Under the pieces are notes generated by a model that was given only the letters and a program-made list of their open reading frames with translations, did not search any database and was not told the origin of the DNA. This document shows positions 59,510 through 64,000 of a stretch of 64,000 nucleotides of DNA, in pieces. The position numbers and the translations under genes were made by a program. This DNA comes from Photorhabdus caribbeanensis (GTDB lineage Bacteria > Pseudomonadota > Gammaproteobacteria > Enterobacterales > Enterobacteriaceae): NCBI RefSeq assembly GCF_018448885.1, contig NZ_RCWB01000014.1, positions 52,128-116,127 on the forward strand, in the 5' to 3' direction. How positions within the stretch are numbered: the first letter of the stretch is position 1; the number at the start of each line of letters is the position of its first letter.

Positions 59510-59688
59510 TACTTCTGTTTCAATCCATCGGATTTATAAACCGTGTTCCTAATGGCGCTGGCGTTCTCCGACGTGCCTGTGTTGTAGTAAGTATGGACAG
59601 CAGCCAGCTCCGCCAGTGCTTTAACACATCCAACGTCTTTAACATCAATTGCATGACATTAATTTGCTGGTTTCCCCCTCAAACCATA
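59510..59688 (-). pseudogene. Frameshifted copy of the HTHxNTGTP phage-like gene
   Basis: Minus-strand homology to the 91-aa ORF (NQQINVMQLMLKTLDV, then after a 1-nt deletion KALAELAAVHTYYNTGT and IRNTVYKSDGLKQKY). The upstream two-fifths is missing where unit B ends. From 59689 to 59897 nothing is recognised. Confidence 0.7.
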
Positions 59689-59897
59689 AGTGTGTAAGGC
59701 CCAAAAACTAAAATTTATTGAAAACTTTTCAATTAGCAATTTCTCTCTCGCCATCAATGCTGACGCAATCTGATGAGGCTACTCCGTAAAAAAGAGGGAG
59801 AACCATAGATTTTATTTCTAACGGTCAGTAACAACAAAACGGCGACAAAGATTTTCTTGACCGCTCTACCCTTCAGCCAAGAAAACAAGGCTACTTG

Positions 59898-60842
59898 CTA
59901 TGGCTTTTGTACAACAGCGCTATAGACCGACATATAGTTTTTCACCAGAGCGACCGAAAAGTTTTCAGCCAGTACACGCAACTCTTCCAGAGGACCACCA
60001 ACGCCTTTAGGAAAGTTTCGTTCGATATTGGCCTTAACATCTAATAACCAATGCATTGCATCAATATTAGACGGCAGTACCCTCATATCTTTAATGACGA
60101 AACCGCTTTCCTCTAACACCTGTCTAAAATAACCAGATGTTTTGCGGTTAGCACAAGCGAGACGATCAATAATGTCAGGAGTATCCGATTTATAGTTGTC
60201 CAACTCCACATTATAGAGATTGTCAGAAATAATCACCTGACCACCCGTGTTCATACGTTTGAATAATGCACACATAGCCTTTTCATACAACGAGTTCGGA
60301 AAATGTGAAATAACACCACGGATAATCACCAGATCATAAGGTTCCTGCGGATCAGGTAAGCGATCAATATCCTGTGCATTACATAGATACAGATTGATAC
60401 GCTCAGAAAGTCCATATTGTGCATGAAATTCAGCACAATACCGCAACTGCTGCTCGCTGATATTCACACCATCCAAACGCTTACATTCAGGAAAACGCTC
60501 AGCCAGATATTTCAAGATATAACCCCAACCACAACCGATATCCAAAATACGCCGAATTGGTGGCCTTTCAATCTTTGTTTCCAAACCAGCTAAAAGCAAT
60601 TGACGATCAAAATAACGAATACCTGACTCATCCAATGAAATTGGTGGTTTTGAAGCCGGATCATCATAAATACCACATTGGAATAACAGTGTATCGCCAA
60701 TCACCTTGCGCCAACGTTCTGGATCTTCGCAATAAGTTTGTACCACTTTACTTTCGTAGTCGTTGGTAGTTTCCCCTCGGATGATGTGATAGGGCAGGAC
60801 AGGTTCAACATCAGTGCAAAACATATTATTAAAGCTACTCAT
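59898..60842 (-). CDS. SAM-dependent C-methyltransferase-like protein beside idi
   Basis: A 314-residue class I methyltransferase. After an N-terminal cap (residues 1-90) the SAM motif I is [20 protein letters not shown], motif [17 protein letters not shown], and then [13 protein letters not shown] and [14 protein letters not shown]-terminal helical part ends [18 protein letters not shown]. The GCGWG form of motif I and small-molecule-type cap recall cyclopropane-synthase-like and prenyl-diphosphate C-methyltransferases. The isopentenyl-diphosphate isomerase gene lies 136 bp upstream on the same strand, so an allylic or isopentenyl diphosphate substrate is plausible. This is inference from context only. 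Confidence 0.75.
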   Translation of the reverse strand: MSSFNNMFCTDVEPVLPYHIIRGETTNDYESKVVQTYCEDPERWRKVIGDTLLFQCGIYDDPASKPPISLDESGIRYFDRQLLLAGLETKIERPPIRRILDIGCGWGYILKYLAERFPECKRLDGVNISEQQLRYCAEFHAQYGLSERINLYLCNAQDIDRLPDPQEPYDLVIIRGVISHFPNSLYEKAMCALFKRMNTGGQVIISDNLYNVELDNYKSDTPDIIDRLACANRKTSGYFRQVLEESGFVIKDMRVLPSNIDAMHWLLDVKANIERNFPKGVGGPLEELRVLAENFSVALVKNYMSVYSAVVQKP

Positions 60843-60978
60843 GAGCTTTTCCTTATTAAAGGTTTTTAAAAGCGTCGCACCCTTAATTTGCTGGGATTTG
60901 CGGCGTATTGGTAAATATCAATAAAATATTCATATCTAATTAATTTAATACCGTGATTACTGATAAATTACATTACTA

Positions 60979-61506
60979 TCAGATTAGTCTTTGCCACTCT
61001 TCAATATCTTGATACGAAAGACCATCAATAATTTTTTTGAACCAAACCGTATACACATCAGGATCATTGTTAATTAGCTCACTCAATTTCAGTGGATTAA
61101 CCCATTTGTAATCGGACACCTCATCAGGGTTAATTATCGGTCCTTTATCAAAGCGCCCGATAAAAACATGATCATATTCAATCAAATCATTAGGCAGTAT
61201 TGCGTGATAAATAAATGACGAAACCTTTTTCAATGGACAGTCCAAACCCATCTCTTCTCCAAGACGCCGGCACGCAGCGGCTTCCAGAGCTTCACCAACT
61301 CTGGGATGACCACAACAGCTATTAGTCCAAAGTCCGGCTGAATGATATTTGGTTGCCGCCCGCTTCTGTAGGAGTAAATTCCCTTTATTATCAAAAATAA
61401 AGATAGAAAAGGCCCGATGTAACATACCCTTCTGGTGAATATCATTTTTTCCCGCCGAACCAATGGGATTGTCATATTTATCAACAAGAACAAGTATTTC
61501 ATCCAT
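60979..61506 (-). CDS. idi: Isopentenyl-diphosphate delta-isomerase, type 1
   Basis: A 175-residue Nudix-fold enzyme that interconverts IPP and DMAPP. The catalytic cysteine lies in WTNSCCGHPRVGE, the acidic residue in LIEYDHVFIGRF, and the Nudix-like helix in LEAAACRRLGEEMGLD. The start ATG 61506 opens MDEILVLVDKYDNPIGSAGK. Length matches E. coli Idi (182). It is first of a likely two-gene unit with the methyltransferase, preceded by a 550-bp AT-rich region. The enzyme is dispensable where the MEP pathway makes both isomers, so its coupling to a methyltransferase suggests a specialised product. Confidence 0.94.
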   Translation of the reverse strand: MDEILVLVDKYDNPIGSAGKNDIHQKGMLHRAFSIFIFDNKGNLLLQKRAATKYHSAGLWTNSCCGHPRVGEALEAAACRRLGEEMGLDCPLKKVSSFIYHAILPNDLIEYDHVFIGRFDKGPIINPDEVSDYKWVNPLKLSELINNDPDVYTVWFKKIIDGLSYQDIEEWQRLI

Positions 61507-61874
61507 TATTAATAGCCTTTGTGTGTATTGAATAACATAAAATCACAAACTTTAATTAACAATAAAATATAATCCATATTCAGCAAGTACTAAATTAACT
61601 TCACAAGGATAAGAATATTTTTCATAACAATATGATATAAATCACAAAATAAAAACATTTCATCCATTCCATTCTGCATCAATGAAAAAAAATAAATTAA
61701 TAGAATAATTATTAATGCCTTCATTAAATGGATTCAAAAAAGAATATATCTAATATTAATCATTTACCACCAATATTCATCTGCTAAATTTGTTACAGCT
61801 CATGACCTCAGGTATCACACCAAAATCATAGCCATTTCTCTCATTTTTTTGGATGTGCTTTTACAACAGAAAAC

Positions 61875-61891
61875 TAAACGAATAATAAACA
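61875..61891 (-). promoter_or_regulatory. PhoP-box-like site, distal
   Basis: On the minus strand TGTTTA-TTATT-CGTTTA. It differs from the (T/G)GTTTA-N5-(T/G)GTTTA consensus at one position. It lies 168 bp upstream of the virK-like ATG. Confidence 0.5.
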
Positions 61892-61916
61892 AACAAGAAA
61901 AAACCCCCTCAATAAC

Positions 61917-61933
61917 TAAACAATCATTAAACA
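61917..61933 (-). promoter_or_regulatory. PhoP-box-like site, proximal
   Basis: On the minus strand TGTTTA-ATGAT-TGTTTA, a perfect match to the (T/G)GTTTA-N5-(T/G)GTTTA PhoP consensus, 126 bp upstream of the virK-like ATG in reverse orientation. Confidence 0.6.
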
Positions 61934-62058
61934 ACTGTTGATTTTTTACCTTAAAAAAACAAAAATAAACATCCGTTGAAGTTTTGTTTAATACTAGGGA
62001 AGTATACTCATCACTTACAATTCATCTTTCCTCCCGTATTTTATAGCTAGATAAAGAC

Positions 62059-62994
62059 ATGGAATATATGTATCAACCTGCCAGTTCAGGAATCCGACTG
62101 TTCACAGATTTAGTCGGAAAAAAAATCAGCCCGAGTCCCCATTGGTATTCTGCGCAGAATCGCACTAAATTTGCTTTACGCAGCGCCCTGATGCCAATAT
62201 CGACGTTAAAACTATTAAACCAGATAGTTAATACACCGTTTTATCTGGATATTTTGAAGAAACAACCTTGTTTACCTTCTAAACTACATCGTCCCTATCT
62301 AAGCATAAACTTCAATAGAGGGCAGACGTTACGTGCAATAAATGAACATTACCAGCTACTGTTTACTGGTTTGAATCAATCTATTGTTAATAAAATATTT
62401 CGTTCCAATGCATATCCATTAGCGGTTATCAATGGTAAGAGTGGAACATATACTATTTCTTTAGATTCTATGGACTGTTTTAATAAAGAAGGCGAGCTTA
62501 CTCTATTTATTACAACAGAAGATAATAAAACTTTGGCAAGATGCGCCTTCACACTACTCACTATTGCCGGTAAAAAAACATTGTTCATCGGTGGGCTACA
62601 AGGCTCCAAAGGCGATGCAACCCTTGAAATTATCCGCGATGCAACAAAAGATTGTTTCGGATTATTTCCAAAACGCTTACTGCTTGAATCTATTTGCCGT
62701 TTTGCTGCCCACTTTGAATGTCAGCAAATTCTGGCAGCCAGCAACGATACCCACATCTATAAAAGCCTACGCTATTGGCATAAAAAGAAAGATAAATTAG
62801 TCGCTGATTACGATTCTTTCTGGGAATCATTAGGTGGAACAAAGGAAAAAAATAAAGATTTCCATCTGCCATTATCTATTGAAAGAAAACCTCTTGAAGA
62901 TATAGCCAGCAAGAAACGGGCGGAATATCGTCGCCGTTATCAATTACTAGATGAACTGGACAATGGCATGCGGCATTCCCTACCTTCAAATTAA
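62059..62994 (+). CDS. virK: VirK/YbjX (DUF535) family protein
   Basis: A 311-residue soluble protein of the DUF535 family. It starts MEYMYQPASSGIRLFTDLVG. Family blocks include RPYLSINFNRGQTLRAINEH, LTIAGKKTLFIGGLQGSKGD and DYDSFWESLGG, with a basic C-terminus (SKKRAEYRRRYQLLDELD). Shigella VirK and Salmonella VirK/YbjX aid virulence and resistance to antimicrobial peptides, and the Salmonella genes are PhoP-activated. Two PhoP-like boxes upstream fit that scheme. It stands alone, convergent with the acetyltransferase gene. Confidence 0.88.
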   Translation: MEYMYQPASSGIRLFTDLVGKKISPSPHWYSAQNRTKFALRSALMPISTLKLLNQIVNTPFYLDILKKQPCLPSKLHRPYLSINFNRGQTLRAINEHYQLLFTGLNQSIVNKIFRSNAYPLAVINGKSGTYTISLDSMDCFNKEGELTLFITTEDNKTLARCAFTLLTIAGKKTLFIGGLQGSKGDATLEIIRDATKDCFGLFPKRLLLESICRFAAHFECQQILAASNDTHIYKSLRYWHKKKDKLVADYDSFWESLGGTKEKNKDFHLPLSIERKPLEDIASKKRAEYRRRYQLLDELDNGMRHSLPSN

Positions 62995-63049
62995 ATCAGA
63001 TATCAGGCCGCTACCTTTCACCGGAGACGGCCTAATTTTACGACGACTC

Positions 63050-63649
63050 TTACCTCGGTTTAACCATCTGCCATTCAAGATGCATTTTAACCGCAGGCCA
63101 TTCACAATTAATAATGCTGTAAACACAAGTATCCCTGATACTGCCATCTTTAGATACAGCATGACTACGCAGAATCCCATCAAGTTTTGCGCCCAGTCGC
63201 TCTATCGCCTTCCGACTCTGATGATTAAAAAAATGAGTGCGAAACTCCACTGCGATACATCCCAACTCTTCAAAAGCGTATTTCAATAAGAGATATTTTG
63301 CTTCCGTATTAACATGTGTCCGCTGAACAGAACGCGCATACCAGGTATAACCGATTTCCAACCGGCGGGCACCAGAATCAATATTCATATACGTGGTCAT
63401 TCCAACCGCTTTACCTGTTCGATGATCAACAATAGCAAAAGGCAGCATAGTACCTTTTTCATGTAGCAATAAATGGCGTTCAATCTCGTTACCTAGCTCA
63501 GTCGGCGAAGGAACACTGGTGTACCACAACTTATGCAGTTCCCCCTCTTCAATTGCCTGTAAAAACTCATCATGCCGTTGGTGTGTCAGAGGTTCTAACG
63601 TCACCCCTTTTCCTGCCAAAGTTACCCATTCAGTCATCTGTTTTTTCAT
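63050..63649 (-). CDS. GNAT-family N-acetyltransferase (RimJ/RimL-like)
   Basis: A 199-residue acetyl-CoA-dependent acetyltransferase. The core runs from GKGVTLEPLTHQRHDEF through VGMTTYMNIDSGARRLEIGY, the TWYARSVQRTHVNTEAKYLL CoA-binding region, and FFNHQSRKAIERLGAKLDGI. This matches the RimJ/RimL type of GNATs that act on N-terminal amines or small molecules. AGAGG precedes ATG 63649; a second in-frame ATG (63637) is possible. No neighbour suggests the substrate. Confidence 0.9.
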   Translation of the reverse strand: MKKQMTEWVTLAGKGVTLEPLTHQRHDEFLQAIEEGELHKLWYTSVPSPTELGNEIERHLLLHEKGTMLPFAIVDHRTGKAVGMTTYMNIDSGARRLEIGYTWYARSVQRTHVNTEAKYLLLKYAFEELGCIAVEFRTHFFNHQSRKAIERLGAKLDGILRSHAVSKDGSIRDTCVYSIINCEWPAVKMHLEWQMVKPR

Positions 63650-63901
63650 AATAACCTCTGAGTTATAAATTAAGTCAGAATAGAAGAGCTCACCCTATTC
63701 CAGAATTAAAACCGGAATCAAATTAATATATGTAAAATCAATCCCCTATTAAAGCAAAATCCGCACTTTTAACATCTTAGATAGCTCTCACATCATTTAG
63801 AAAAAAATACTAAATATACGCACTATTCTTACCAATCGTAGCCTGGTACATCCAACAGTAACCATATTCATACCAGGGCGGGATTCCACTTTGTATTTAA
63901 T
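63650..63901. other. Intergenic region
   Basis: No gene is seen. CCTGGTA (63842-63848) and TACCAGG (63871-63877) can pair across a 22-nt loop, a weak hairpin that might end the partial frame entering from the right. Confidence 0.4.
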
Positions 63902-64000
63902 TTAATCAAAGATAAGTTGACTACGGAATTCCCCTGACCAAATGGCTCTTCGACGTTTAGCCGCCTGACTGTCTTTTATACTGGTATTCTGTTTAATCAC
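63902..64000 (-). CDS. Partial open frame at the window edge
   Basis: A minus-strand frame is open from the window end to TAA 63904-63902, encoding at least 32 residues that end QAAKRRRAIWSGEFRSQLIFD-like (basic, then IWSGEF). Its start lies outside and no family was recognised. It could equally be a spurious frame. Confidence 0.25.
   Translation of the reverse strand: MIKQNTSIKDSQAAKRRRAIWSGEFRSQLIFD

Larger units (their letters stand above)
58906..59688. repeat. Tandem unit B (3'-truncated)
   Basis: Unit B aligns with unit A at an offset of about 906-910 bp and stops at about 59688, lacking the last 120 bp. Inverted-repeat arms are at 59114-59138 and 59392-59416. The central terminator (AACCAAC / GTTGGTT plus seven T) is stronger than in unit A. 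Its copy of the 91-aa ORF is frameshifted. Confidence 0.85.
61507..62058. other. AT-rich divergent region between idi and virK-like gene
   Basis: A 552-bp gap with no ORF. It holds two PhoP-box-like sites (61875-61891 and 61917-61933) and the promoters of both flanking genes. Confidence 0.6.

Overview
The window looks like chromosome of an AT-rich enterobacterium of the Morganellaceae, most probably Photorhabdus. This is an inference. The housekeeping gene order (metC-exbB-exbD, parE/parC/plsC, cpdA/nudF/tolC, ygiBCD, ribB, hldE-glnE-ygiF, cca, uppP/folB/plsY/tsaD, rpsU-dnaG-rpoD, tRNA-Ile) matches the E. coli 66-69 min region gene for gene. Between these blocks lie AT-rich accessory islands, many toxin-antitoxin relics and palindromic interspersed repeats of the Photorhabdus/Xenorhabdus type.

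Layout. 0-13 kb is accessory: the 3' end of an aldehyde dehydrogenase-like gene, rdgC, an orphan methyltransferase, a toxin-antitoxin pair whose toxin has an in-frame stop, two tandemly duplicated GH39-like glycosidases with no signal peptide, a LysR/MFS divergent pair, and an XRE + XRE-ImmA/IrrE operon. 13-19 kb holds exbBD with a clear Fur box, metC, a PrlF antitoxin with a frameshifted YhaV toxin, yghB and dkgA. 19-31 kb holds ftsP, plsC, parC, parE, yqiA, cpdA, nudF and tolC. 31-38 kb holds ygiB-ygiC, an orphan Hcp gene, two palindromic repeat elements (one splits a small gene), a ParDE pair, ygiD, and ribB under an FMN riboswitch. 38-40 kb encodes a CsgG/DUF4810/DUF799 lipoprotein operon. 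40-55.5 kb is conserved core from hldE to rpoD.

Downstream of rpoD, a tRNA-Ile(CAU) gene begins a decayed integrated segment (about 55.97-57.98 kb). It carries hicAB and a broken Ner-like regulator, and it ends in a degenerate copy of the tRNA 3' end plus its terminator. Next come two tandem copies of a 910-bp phage-like unit (57,996-59,688). Each copy carries an inverted repeat whose arms match within the unit but differ between units. Each also has a conserved promoter (TTGATA-17-TAGACT) placed 4 nt from a start codon inside one arm. This is the least explained structure in the window and could be a small invertible or formerly invertible switch.

The last segment has a SAM methyltransferase beside an isopentenyl-diphosphate isomerase (a candidate methyl-isoprenoid pair), a VirK/YbjX homologue with two PhoP-box-like sites upstream, and a GNAT acetyltransferase.

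Of five recognisable toxin-antitoxin loci, three have a dead toxin and an apparently intact antitoxin. Two (ParDE and HicAB) look complete. No CRISPR array, rRNA or complete IS element was seen.
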